Position numbers and translations under genes: made by a program. Shown here one piece after another: positions 35,967 through 43,935 of a stretch of DNA of 64,000 bases. Numbering within the stretch: the stretch's first letter is position 1; the number at the start of each line of letters is the position of its first letter. The notes beneath the pieces were generated by a model that was not told the origin of the DNA, made no database searches, and saw only the letters and a list, made by a program, of their open reading frames with translations. Source of the DNA: JALHNI01 sp044226365 (GTDB lineage: Bacteria; Acidobacteriota; Terriglobia; Bryobacterales; Bryobacteraceae); contig JBGAHE010000001.1 in NCBI GenBank assembly GCA_044226365.1, forward strand, positions 62,001 through 126,000, given 5' to 3'.

Positions 35967-36600
35967 TTAGCAGATCGTGCGTGCATAAACGCCCGTGTTG
36001 GTCATCCAACCGGGCGGTCATGGTCAACCAGTACACCTTCGGTCACGTAGGCGATCTCGCTGGTGTTGAGCGTATCACGGCGCCGGGGATTGAGGTGGCG
36101 CACCAGGCCGTGTTGGTCAGGTAGTTCGACGCCTGGCGGCAGTGCCGTCAGTCACCGATCAGGTTAATGATGGCTGGCCGAAGTCGCTGGTCCGCGCACG
36201 CGTCGAAGCGGTAGCGATGCTGATCACCGGGACCTGGTTGGCGCAGGCACTGCCGGTCAAACCGGCGCCCGTCACAATCGGCATCCGACGGGATCATCAC
36301 CTGCGACACGACTGCCGCGCCGCGTCCGTTGATCCAATAGTTGGCGTTCCAGTTTCATGTCTAGGTCTCGGTCAGCCAGACGATCGAGCGCTGGTTCTGC
36401 TGAATCGAAAAGTCGATCTGCCGGACATACATCAGGCCTGTACTACGGGAAACCTGCGTCACCTGCATGTTGCGGGTGAGGTTCATGCCGATCGAAAACA
36501 GGCCCAACAGCAGCGGGGTGAGAAAGCTCAGGCACAAAGCGAACTCCACCAAGGTGTTGCCGCTCTCGCCGCCTTTGCGATTCCTTCTTGCCATTCTCAT
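35967..36600 (-). pseudogene. TadE-like pseudopilin-type membrane protein, frameshifted after residue 80
   Basis: ATG 36600 has a strong GGGAGG Shine-Dalgarno. The N-terminus RKGGESGNTLVEFALCLSFL continues with LTPLLLGLFSIGMNLTRN, the Glu-containing hydrophobic helix of TadE-like proteins. After WLTET the frame breaks. Expected continuation is seen in other frames: VTGAGLTGSACANQVPV, TRARTSDFG, LNTSEIAYVTE and NTGVYARTIC before the TAA at 35967-35969. At least three shifts are needed. If intact it would be about 210 residues. It lies 20 nt after the preceding TadE-like gene. Confidence 0.7.
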
Positions 36601-36620
36601 CGTTGCAGCCTCCCTCTTTC

Positions 36621-37115
36621 CTATCGCGCGGGCACCAGGGTGCCCGGGGGCAATGTTTCCATGCGGTCCGAGGCCCGTACGCTGATCTGTAGCGGCGTAC
36701 CACTGCGCATCAGCGGCGCGATCCAATACCACGTGTAGTTCTCGACGGCCACCTCCACTACATTCCCCGGCGCATTGGCATTCGTGTACGACAGCGTGGT
36801 GGGGTCGTAATAGCGGATACAAATCTTGCAGGGATTCTCGGTGCCGTTTACCGTGCTCAGGAAGCCCAGCGAGTTGTTCTTCACCACTTGCCGGATTGAG
36901 GCATCGTGGCTCATACCGGCCATGGTCTGGTAGGTAATCGCGTAGCGCAGGCCTTCCGGCGTACTGGAGCGTCCTGCGGGTCGTAGTCGCCGTGAATAGT
37001 CGAGAATGGCGACAATCATGGCCATCAACGGGACGAGGCAAAGGCTACTTCGGCGAAACCTCGACGTCCGGGGCGGTGGCGGTGTAATTTCGATGTAGCC
37101 GCTGGTCGTGGACAT
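36621..37115 (-). pseudogene. TadE-like pseudopilin-type membrane protein, N-terminal helix broken by frameshifts
   Basis: The C-terminal ~110 codons are intact (GLRYAITYQTMAGMSHDASI, CKICIRYYDPTTLSYTNANA, YTWYWIAPLMRSGTPLQISV). The N-terminal membrane segment is split over frames: RGFAEVAFA in one and LVPLMAMIVAILDYS in another, which together make a normal TadE helix. ATG 37115 (MSTTSGYIEI) is the probable start. At least two shifts. It is the first of the three Tad-like genes on this strand; no Tad ATPase, platform or secretin gene is in the window. Confidence 0.66.
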
Positions 37116-37330
37116 CCCTGTGCCGGAGTTCTGGTTCCGGGTACTTATGGGCCTGAATCTCCGCGGTCGAGCCGCAAAGAGAAAATCCCGTGCTTTCGCG
37201 ATGGAATGAGTACTGCCCACGGTGGTACTTTGGTCCGGAGACGCTTAGAGCCGATTCCGCTATGATGGAGGCTCGGAATGCTTATCGGCAGGAGTCCACG
37301 TTTGCCCCTACAAATTCGCGGAGTTGCCGT

Positions 37331-37764
37331 ATGAGCCACCGCCGGAAGAACCTGATTCTGGTTCTGCCTGTACCGTGCTGGGAGCCGGGGCGCAGGTCTT
37401 CTTCAAGCTCGCGGGTACCGCCCTCGGACCCGCACCCACCCTCCAGCAAATGATCACCTGCCTGCCGCTGATCGCCGGCTACGTTCTTTACGGCTTTAGT
37501 ACCATCCTGCTGAGCTTCGCCCTTCGCCACGACGAATTGTCGAGCATGTACCCGATCATTTCGCTCACCTACGTCTGGGTGATGTTCCTTTCTGTCTGGA
37601 TCTTCCGGGAAGCCCTGAATCCCTTTAAGGTGGTCGGCGTCGCCGTGATTATGGTTGGGGTGGCCGTGTTGGGGCTCAAGGAGAGCCGCAAGTCGCCTCC
37701 GGCCGAACCCTCGACCGAGGTCCCGGCGGCTGAACTCGCGCCGCTGACAAAGGGTGGTCAGTAA
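37331..37764 (+). pseudogene. Small EamA/SMR-like transporter subunit 1, one frameshift near 37366
   Basis: From ATG 37331 the frame reads MSHRRKNLILVL and then leaves phase. Restoring one base near 37366 joins it to CTVLGAGAQVFFKLAGTALG, LIAGYVLYGFSTILLSFALR and MFLSVWIFREALNPFKVVGV, a four-helix small multidrug resistance/ArnE-like fold with a hydrophilic tail. As annotated from a TTG at 37324 the first helix would be wrong. It is followed three bases later by a second, intact small transporter, so the pair probably forms a heterodimer. Confidence 0.7.
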
Positions 37765-37767
37765 GCT

Positions 37768-38130
37768 TTGAACACTCCTCCTCTTTCGATCATGCTCGTG
37801 GTGATCGCTTCGCTGATCGGCTCGTTTGGCGCGGTGTTTTTGAAAGCTGGCTCCAAACATCTCCGCGGCGAATTGAAGTCGCTGCTCACCAACTACCGCC
37901 TCGCGATCGGCGGTCTGCTGTTTGTCATTTCCTCGCTGTTCTTCGTGCGCGCCGTCAGCCAGCCTGGCGCTGAACTGAGCGTCCTCTATCCGATGGTGTC
38001 CATGAGCTACCTGTGGGCGATGCTCTGGTCACGGATCTTCTTCGGGGAGCCCTTCACCCGTCACAAGTTCGCTGGTCTGGGCTTGATCTTGCTCGGCATC
38101 GCCATTCTCCAGTTCGGCAAGCAAGCTTAG
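37768..38130 (+). CDS. Small EamA/SMR-like transporter subunit 2
   Basis: 120 aa from TTG 37768. Four hydrophobic helices: IMLVVIASLIGSFGAVFLKA, LAIGGLLFVISSLFFVRAV, LYPMVSMSYLWAMLWSRIFF and FAGLGLILLGIAILQFG. This is the half-size DMT architecture seen in EmrE and the lipid-linked aminoarabinose flippase subunits ArnE/ArnF. The preceding gene encodes a related four-helix protein, suggesting a heterodimeric flippase or exporter. The downstream membrane glycosyltransferase-like gene has its own promoter but may be functionally linked. Confidence 0.8.
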   Translation: MNTPPLSIMLVVIASLIGSFGAVFLKAGSKHLRGELKSLLTNYRLAIGGLLFVISSLFFVRAVSQPGAELSVLYPMVSMSYLWAMLWSRIFFGEPFTRHKFAGLGLILLGIAILQFGKQA

Positions 38131-38243
38131 CGCTTCGACTGTTGCGATTTTCTTCGCTTCTGGGGTTTGGTGCGTCCAGATTCTGTCGAAAAACGGAGAA
38201 AATCAGCTATTTTGGGAAAGGTTACTCTTTTCCTGTAAAAAAA

Positions 38244-38272
38244 TTGACCAGCGCCGAAATTTACCCTACAAT
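38244..38272 (+). promoter_or_regulatory. Sigma70-type promoter for the membrane glycosyltransferase-like gene
   Basis: TTGACC (38244-38249) and TACAAT (38267-38272) are separated by exactly 17 nt, inside an AT-rich patch of an otherwise GC-rich sequence. Transcription would begin near 38279, about 35 nt before ATG 38314. This is the clearest housekeeping-type promoter in the window. The 183-nt gap 38131-38313 otherwise holds no gene. Confidence 0.75.
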
Positions 38273-38313
38273 CCTCTTCAACGGTTGGGACGGGGTGAGT
38301 AACGGGATGGTGA

Positions 38314-39555
38314 ATGATGCGGGGCTTCGACAAGCGAGTCGCCGTGTGCTTGGTTCTGCTGGCCTGGGTGGCCTACGGATCAACGGCGAATCTGGCACTG
38401 ATATCTGACGACTACGTCTATCTGATGAAGGCGCGGGAATACGGGGCACCTTCGCAACTTGGCGCGTTGTTCGCCGACGAACTATATCGCTCGCGCGCCA
38501 CCACGATCTGGATTACGCGCTTCATCGACCACTTCTTCGGCTTGGGCGCCGCTCCTTACAACTTCATTTCCATCGCCATTCACGCGCTCAACGTCCTGCT
38601 GGTGTACGCCCTCGGTCGGTGGCGCATGATCGGCTATCCGGTCGCCTTTGCCGCTGCGGCGTTCTTTGCTGTCGCCGAGCGTCCCCATGAGGCCGTCATG
38701 TGGTTCTCAGCCCTCCCGGACCTGCTCGCCTTCACTTTCTCCCTGACCGCCGTCCACGGCTATCTCGGCTGGCTGGAGGGGCGCTCGCCCTGGTCCCTCC
38801 AGTCGCTCGCCGGGGTGGTGATGAGCTTTGCGCTGGGGCTCTTGTCAAAAGAATCGGCCGCGTCGATGCTGGCGTTTTTTGTGCTGGTCCTGCTGCTGGA
38901 TCCCCGCAGTCGTCGACGCCACTGGATGCCCCTCGTCCCGCTCACCGCCATCACCGTTGTTTACGCCGCGCTGATCTTCGCGGCCAGCCGCAATCATCTC
39001 CATCTCAATGACGGCACTTTTGTTCTGGGCTGGCACGTGATCCCTGTGGTGCTCAACTCTGCCGCCCGTCTGTTCTGGGTCTGGGGCCTCGCCGCCGCCG
39101 TTCTGCTCGCGATGTTGAGGCCGCGTCTGGCCGAGCTAAAGCCAGTCGTCTTCGGACTTCTTTGGATCGTGCCCGCGCTGGCTCCGTACAGCTTTCTGGC
39201 CTACCAGGGCTCGGTACCGAGCCGCCATACCTACATCGCTAATCTCGGTATCGCGCTGCTGGTGGGGAGTGCCGGCTACCTGGCGTGGCGACGCTGGCGC
39301 AAGGACCGCGTCTGGGCGGTCGGTCTTCTCGCCGCCGCCATGCTGATTCACAACACCGGCTACATCTGGCTGGTAAAGAAACCTGCTTTCATCGAGCGTG
39401 CTCAATACACCGAAAGATTGCTGGAAGAGGCCGCCCATAATCCGGCGACACCTTTGCACGTCTCCAAGCGCACCTTCCCTTTCAATGTGGAACTGGCACA
39501 CGATGTCATCCTGTTGCGCACGGGACAGGATCGGGCGGTCGTTCTCGAACAGTGA
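38314..39555 (+). CDS. Polytopic membrane protein, GT-C glycosyltransferase-like
   Basis: 413 aa with about ten hydrophobic helices. After the first helix comes ALISDDYVYLMKAREYG, an acidic pair in the first extracytoplasmic loop as in GT-C enzymes. ATTIWITRFIDHFFGLG and NFISIAIHALNVLLVYALG follow, and later VPSRHTYIANLGIALLVG. Such proteins transfer sugars from lipid-linked donors. No specific family name is offered. It follows a strong promoter and a pair of small flippase-like proteins, which fits a lipid-linked sugar pathway (inference). ATG 38317 is an alternative start. Confidence 0.72.
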   Translation: MMRGFDKRVAVCLVLLAWVAYGSTANLALISDDYVYLMKAREYGAPSQLGALFADELYRSRATTIWITRFIDHFFGLGAAPYNFISIAIHALNVLLVYALGRWRMIGYPVAFAAAAFFAVAERPHEAVMWFSALPDLLAFTFSLTAVHGYLGWLEGRSPWSLQSLAGVVMSFALGLLSKESAASMLAFFVLVLLLDPRSRRRHWMPLVPLTAITVVYAALIFAASRNHLHLNDGTFVLGWHVIPVVLNSAARLFWVWGLAAAVLLAMLRPRLAELKPVVFGLLWIVPALAPYSFLAYQGSVPSRHTYIANLGIALLVGSAGYLAWRRWRKDRVWAVGLLAAAMLIHNTGYIWLVKKPAFIERAQYTERLLEEAAHNPATPLHVSKRTFPFNVELAHDVILLRTGQDRAVVLEQ

Positions 39556-39670
39556 TCCGCTTCCGCACACTGTACGCCAACGAACACTAAATCTTTGCAA
39601 ACAAAAATATTTCTCGAGGGAACAAAACGATCGCCTCCGTCGTCCGTATTAATAACAACAAAGGCAGACC

Positions 39671-39714
39671 GTCTCCGCGCGACCCTTTCCCCAACAACAC
39701 AATCGCGCGGAGAC
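39671..39714 (+). terminator. Perfect 12-bp stem-loop between the glycosyltransferase-like gene and murB
   Basis: Arms GTCTCCGCGCGA (39671-39682) and TCGCGCGGAGAC (39703-39714) are exact inverted repeats with a 20-nt loop. AAGGC and GCCTT flank them and could extend the stem around a bulge. No T-run follows, so termination would be weak or factor-dependent. It lies 28 nt before murB ATG 39742 and could also shape the murB leader. Confidence 0.55.
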
Positions 39715-39741
39715 GCCTTCTCCACTGCCATAATCGACTCT

Positions 39742-40731
39742 ATGGATGTCATGGGCGAGCCGTCGCTTGCCAGCGCCTTAACGCGCATTCCTCACCTGCA
39801 GCTTTTCCCCTTTGAACCTCTCGCCCGCCATACGCGTTTCGCTCTCGGCGGACCGGCCCGTCTGCTGGTCGACGTGGGCACCATCCCCGCCCTTTCCGCC
39901 GCCCTCGACCTCCTCCGTGAGAGCCGCCACCCCTTCCTGCTCATCGGGGGCGGCACCAATCTAGTCGTTTCCGACAACGGCTTTGACGGCATTGTTTTGC
40001 GCTACCGGGCGGAGAATTTGGAAATAAACGGCCCCCAGGTCACTGCGGGCGCCGGACTCGACCTCGAAGCCCTGGTGGATGCCTCCGTGCACGCCGGCCT
40101 CGCCGGCATGGAAGCCCTCAAGCGCATACCCGGGTGGGTGGGCGCCGCGATCTACGGCCATGCCGGAGCCTACGGCCAGCAGATTTCGGATTGCCTCACG
40201 TCGGTGACCTTTCACGACGGCGAGTCCGTGCGTATCTTCAGCCGCGAAGCTTGCGAGTTTCGCTACCGCACCAGCCTTTTCAAGCAGCACCGCGACTGGG
40301 TCATTCTCGAGGCAAAGTTTCAAATGGCTACTGGTGACGCGGTCGCACTCGCGGCTCGGGCGGAGGAAATCCGCTCGGTTCGCGACGAGAAGTTCCCGCC
40401 CACTTTGCGCTGTGCGGGTTCCACTTTCAAGAATTGCCTCTTCGCCGAGTTGCCGGTCGCCGCCCAGGAGCGCGTGCCGGCTGGCTTGATGAAGGGCGGC
40501 AAGGTTCCTGCCGCGTGGTTCCTGGAGCAGGTCGGCGCCAAAGGCATGCGCCGCAGGGGAATTCATGTAGCGGATTACCACGCCAATCTGTTGTTCAATG
40601 ATGGCCACGGTCGTGCCACGGAGTTGATCGCGCTCATTGACTATTTGAAACAGTTGGTATACCGCGAGTTTACAGTTCTCCTGGAAGAGGAAGTGCAGTA
40701 CGTGGGCTTCCCGGATCGGACCAGCTATTGA
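39742..40731 (+). CDS. murB: UDP-N-acetylenolpyruvoylglucosamine reductase
   Basis: 329 aa. FAD-binding PCMH motifs LIGGGTNLVVSDNGFDGIVL and MEALKRIPGWVGAAIYGHAG are followed by FEYR-like CEFRYRTS and LRCAGSTFKNC, whose serine is the MurB proton donor. VPAAWFLEQVGAKGMRRRGI and HANLLFNDG complete the family pattern. It reduces UDP-GlcNAc enolpyruvate to UDP-MurNAc for peptidoglycan. Upstream in-frame codons exist to 39595 but lack family resemblance; ATG 39742 or 39751 is likely, neither with a clear Shine-Dalgarno. It stands apart from any mur cluster. Confidence 0.93.
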   Translation: MDVMGEPSLASALTRIPHLQLFPFEPLARHTRFALGGPARLLVDVGTIPALSAALDLLRESRHPFLLIGGGTNLVVSDNGFDGIVLRYRAENLEINGPQVTAGAGLDLEALVDASVHAGLAGMEALKRIPGWVGAAIYGHAGAYGQQISDCLTSVTFHDGESVRIFSREACEFRYRTSLFKQHRDWVILEAKFQMATGDAVALAARAEEIRSVRDEKFPPTLRCAGSTFKNCLFAELPVAAQERVPAGLMKGGKVPAAWFLEQVGAKGMRRRGIHVADYHANLLFNDGHGRATELIALIDYLKQLVYREFTVLLEEEVQYVGFPDRTSY

Positions 40732-40860
40732 TCGAAGGTCAGACAAACAAAAGGCGAAATGCGACGCCCGGTTACCATTCGCGTCGATTTCTTCCCCTTT
40801 CAACCTCCGGCGATTCGCAACCACTCCCCGGCTGTGTTTCAATTGAAGCTTAGGTTTTCT

Positions 40861-41895
40861 ATGGCGTTACGCAAATTCCGGCCAAAGCGCGCTCTCAAAG
40901 GGGCTTGGCGTTTTGCCCGTGAGCTGGGCTTAGTAGCAAAAGGCTTGGCTTCTACGGACCACGTGGTTCAGGCGCACATCATCCCGATGCGCAAGTGCAA
41001 CCTCGATTGCGGCTACTGTAACGAATACGACGATGTCTCAAAGCCGGTCCCGTTGGCGACCATGCTCGAACGGGTGGATCATCTGGCCCGCCTGGGCGCC
41101 ACGCTGATCACCATTTCCGGTGGCGAACCGCTCCTTCACCCCGACCTCGACGACATCATTCGCCGCATCCGTTCGCACGGCATCATCACCGGCATGATCA
41201 CCAACGGTTACCTGTTGGTCCCCGCCCGCATCCAGCGCCTCAACGAGGCCGGCCTCGACCACCTCCAGATCTCCATTGACAACATTAACCCCGACGAAGT
41301 TTCGAAGAAGAGCCTCAAGGTGCTCGACAAGAAGCTGCAGATGCTGGCCGAACATGCCGACTTCCACGTGAACATCAATTCCGTCGTCGGCGGCGGCGTG
41401 CGCAACCCGGAAGACGCTTACGTCATCGCCACCCGCGCCATCGAGTACGGCCTCAGTTCCACCGTCGGCATCATCCACGACGGCCATGGTCAACTCCGCG
41501 CGCTGCCCGAACATGTCCGCGAAGTCTTCTTCCGCATTCGCAAGCTGCAGAAGCGCAGCTACGCCCGTCTGAACCATTTCCAGGAAGCCATCGCCCTCGG
41601 TCGTCCGAACAACTGGCGCTGCCGCGCCGGAGCCCGCTATCTCTACATCTGCGAGGAAGGCCTGGTGCACTTCTGCTCGCAGCAGCGCGGCCACCCCGGC
41701 GTGCCGATCGCCGAGTACACCATCAACGACATCCGCCGCGAGTACCTCACCGAGAAGGCTTGCGCGCCGAACTGCACCATTTCCTGCGTGCACCAAACGT
41801 CGCTGATGGATTTCTGGCGCGATCCACAAACCATTCCGGCTCCGCATTTTGAGAAGCCCGAGCCGTTGATCCAAATTCAAACCGCCGGCCACTAA
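40861..41895 (+). CDS. Radical SAM protein with Cys-rich C-terminus
   Basis: 344 aa. CxxxCxxC (C46, C50, C53) in PMRKCNLDCGYCNEY binds the 4Fe-4S cluster. ISGGEPLLHPDLDDIIRRI is the GGE motif, and DHLQISIDNINPDEVSKKSL follows. The C-terminus has extra cysteines (NNWRCRAGARYLYICEEG, CSQQRGHPG, ACAPNCTISCVHQ), like a SPASM-type auxiliary cluster domain. Reaction and substrate are unknown; it is not HpnH-like. ATG 40861 was chosen because upstream in-frame sequence lacks similarity. It is followed one base after its stop by an oxidoreductase gene, suggesting they act together. Confidence 0.88.
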   Translation: MALRKFRPKRALKGAWRFARELGLVAKGLASTDHVVQAHIIPMRKCNLDCGYCNEYDDVSKPVPLATMLERVDHLARLGATLITISGGEPLLHPDLDDIIRRIRSHGIITGMITNGYLLVPARIQRLNEAGLDHLQISIDNINPDEVSKKSLKVLDKKLQMLAEHADFHVNINSVVGGGVRNPEDAYVIATRAIEYGLSSTVGIIHDGHGQLRALPEHVREVFFRIRKLQKRSYARLNHFQEAIALGRPNNWRCRAGARYLYICEEGLVHFCSQQRGHPGVPIAEYTINDIRREYLTEKACAPNCTISCVHQTSLMDFWRDPQTIPAPHFEKPEPLIQIQTAGH

Positions 41896-41896
41896 G

Positions 41897-42823
41897 TTGA
41901 GCAAGCCCCGCATTGCCGTCATCGGCGCCGGTCAGTTCGGTCAACACCACGTCCGGCATCTGAAGGCTCATGCGGGCTTTGACCTGGTGGGCGTGGCGGA
42001 CCCCCAATCTCCGCTGGCGACCGTTGCCGACTACCGCGAACTCATCGGCCACATTGACTGTGCCGTGGTCGCCGCTCCGTCCAGCCTCCACGCCGAGATC
42101 GGCTCCGAACTGCTCTCCGCGGGTATCGACGTCCTCATGGAAAAGCCGCTCGCCGAAGATGGCCCCGGTGCCCAACGCCTCGTTGACCTCGCCACGCAGC
42201 ACGGCCGCATTCTTCAGGTGGGTCACCTCGAACGTTTCAACCCGGCCGTCGAAGCACTAATGGGCAAGATCAAGCTGCCGCTCTTCTTCGAAGTCCACCG
42301 CCTGAGCGCCTTCTCGCCTCGCAGTCTCGACATCGACGTAGTGCTGGACCTGATGGTCCACGACCTCGACCTCCTGCTCGCCTTCACCGGCCAGCTTCCC
42401 ACCGCCATCCACGCCGCCGGGATTCGCGTCCTCAGCCAGAAGGTCGATATCGCTAACGTCCGCTTGGAGTTTGCTACTGGTTGCGTTGCTAATCTCACGG
42501 CCAGTCGCGTCTCGACCGAACAGGTGCGAAAGCTGCGCATGTTCCAGCCGCACGAGTATCATTCACTCGATTTTGCGAAGCAGGAGCTGTTTTCCATCCA
42601 GGCCGGCGGACCGCTCGGCTTCCAGTTCGATCACGCCGCCCTCACCAAGCGCGATGCCTTGGGCGCCGAGCTCGATGAATTCGCCGAATGTGTCACGACG
42701 CGCCGGGCTCCGCGGGCCGACGGCGCCGCGGGTTTACGTGCTTTAACGCTCGCCCTGGCGATCATTGATAAGATTGAAACACACGCCCGGCTCGTCGAGG
42801 CGACGCTGGCCGCGCAGAAGTAA
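41897..42823 (+). CDS. Gfo/Idh/MocA-family oxidoreductase
   Basis: 308 aa from TTG 41897. The Rossmann N-terminus RIAVIGAGQFGQHHVRHL is followed by the family EKP motif (VLMEKPLAEDG), VGHLERFNPAVEAL and DLMVHDLDLLLAF. It probably oxidises or reduces a sugar or UDP-sugar with NAD(P). Relatives of this subtype (GHLERFNPA, HDLDLLL) occur beside lipid A genes and include UDP-GlcNAc 3-dehydrogenase GnnA. Here lpxA and lpxI lie 19 kb away, so that role is only a possibility. One base separates it from the radical SAM gene. Confidence 0.87.
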   Translation: MSKPRIAVIGAGQFGQHHVRHLKAHAGFDLVGVADPQSPLATVADYRELIGHIDCAVVAAPSSLHAEIGSELLSAGIDVLMEKPLAEDGPGAQRLVDLATQHGRILQVGHLERFNPAVEALMGKIKLPLFFEVHRLSAFSPRSLDIDVVLDLMVHDLDLLLAFTGQLPTAIHAAGIRVLSQKVDIANVRLEFATGCVANLTASRVSTEQVRKLRMFQPHEYHSLDFAKQELFSIQAGGPLGFQFDHAALTKRDALGAELDEFAECVTTRRAPRADGAAGLRALTLALAIIDKIETHARLVEATLAAQK

Positions 42824-42852
42824 CAAAGCGGCATGTCCGCACGTCGAACACC

Positions 42853-43935
42853 TTGTTGCCGCCGTCCACGTCAGAATCCGCCCCGCCCACGGTCGACTTC
42901 CTCATCGACTGGGATCAGGAACAGGAAAGACGCCCCCTGTGGCAGCCGGCCCTTCTATCGATTCTGGCGCACCTCTTTCTGTTCATCTTTTTCCGCTCGC
43001 TTCCTGATTTACCGGTCCGCCAGTTCAATCTTCCCGGCCCGACTGTTGCCGAACTCAAGCCTCGCGTCACCCCGCTGGTCATGCCCTCGGACCTCCTCAC
43101 CCAAAAGGCGCCCAACCAAAAGAAGCCCAGCAAAGAGATCGACCTCGAAGGCTTGGTGGCCCGCAAGACCGAGCAGTCCTTACAGAAGAACGGCTCCGTC
43201 CCGCGTCCCGCGCCCCGCCCGCTTTCTCTGCCCGGCCCGGAACGCGCTCAGGTTCAAGCACCGCCGAAGATCATGTCCCCCGCCCCGGAAATCGCTACCC
43301 GCACCCAGGGTGCTTTGCCACAGTTAGGCAACTCTCTCGAGGGCATCAAAGCTGCGCCCCCGCCGGTTGAGCCGGAAAAGAAGCCCAAGCTGACCTTCGA
43401 AAGCGTGGGCGCCAATGTCTCCGGTGGAAGCGGCGCCAGCAACGGCGTGAAGATCCAGGCTCCCAAATCTTCCATCGAAGAGGCCGTCCGCGCCGCGGCC
43501 CGGAATCAGGCTGCCGGCGGCGTGGTGATCTCCGATGCCGGTGACATTGGCGGCATGGCTCCCGCTCCGAACACGGCTCCGTCCTCGGGCAAGACGGGCT
43601 CGCAAATCGAACTTCTCAGCGACCCGCAAGGCGTCGACTTCCGGCCGTATCTGATTCAGGTTCTGGCCGCGGTTCGCCGCAACTGGTTCGCGGTGATTCC
43701 GGAAAGTGCCCGCCTCGGCGGTCGCCCCGGACGGGTTGCGGTCCAGTTTGCGATCAGCAAGAATGGCGCGGTCCCGAAGCTGGTGATTGCCAGCGGGTCT
43801 GGAGTCGAGTCGTTTGACCGCGCGGCCGTGGCCGGCATCAGCGCCTCGAACCCGTTCCCTCCGCTGCCCAGCGCCTTCCGCGGCGATCAGATTCGCCTGC
43901 AGTTGGTCTTCAGCTACAACACGCCGGCGCGCTGA
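42853..43935 (+). CDS. TonB-like energy transducer with C-terminal TonB domain
   Basis: About 360 aa. The start is unusual: tandem TTG codons at 42853 and 42856 are the only plausible ones in frame. ATG 42833 lies in another frame. A transmembrane helix (about residues 29-48, LWQPALLSILAHLFLFIFF) is followed by a long Pro/Lys/Ala-rich periplasmic linker. A C-terminal TonB domain follows (YLIQVLAAVRRNWFAVIPE, GRVAVQFAISKNGAVPKLVI, FDRAAVAGISASNPFPPLP). It couples inner-membrane energy to outer-membrane receptors such as the one at 26774. Its 3' end overlaps the convergent ATPase gene by 22 nt. Confidence 0.85.
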   Translation: MLPPSTSESAPPTVDFLIDWDQEQERRPLWQPALLSILAHLFLFIFFRSLPDLPVRQFNLPGPTVAELKPRVTPLVMPSDLLTQKAPNQKKPSKEIDLEGLVARKTEQSLQKNGSVPRPAPRPLSLPGPERAQVQAPPKIMSPAPEIATRTQGALPQLGNSLEGIKAAPPPVEPEKKPKLTFESVGANVSGGSGASNGVKIQAPKSSIEEAVRAAARNQAAGGVVISDAGDIGGMAPAPNTAPSSGKTGSQIELLSDPQGVDFRPYLIQVLAAVRRNWFAVIPESARLGGRPGRVAVQFAISKNGAVPKLVIASGSGVESFDRAAVAGISASNPFPPLPSAFRGDQIRLQLVFSYNTPAR

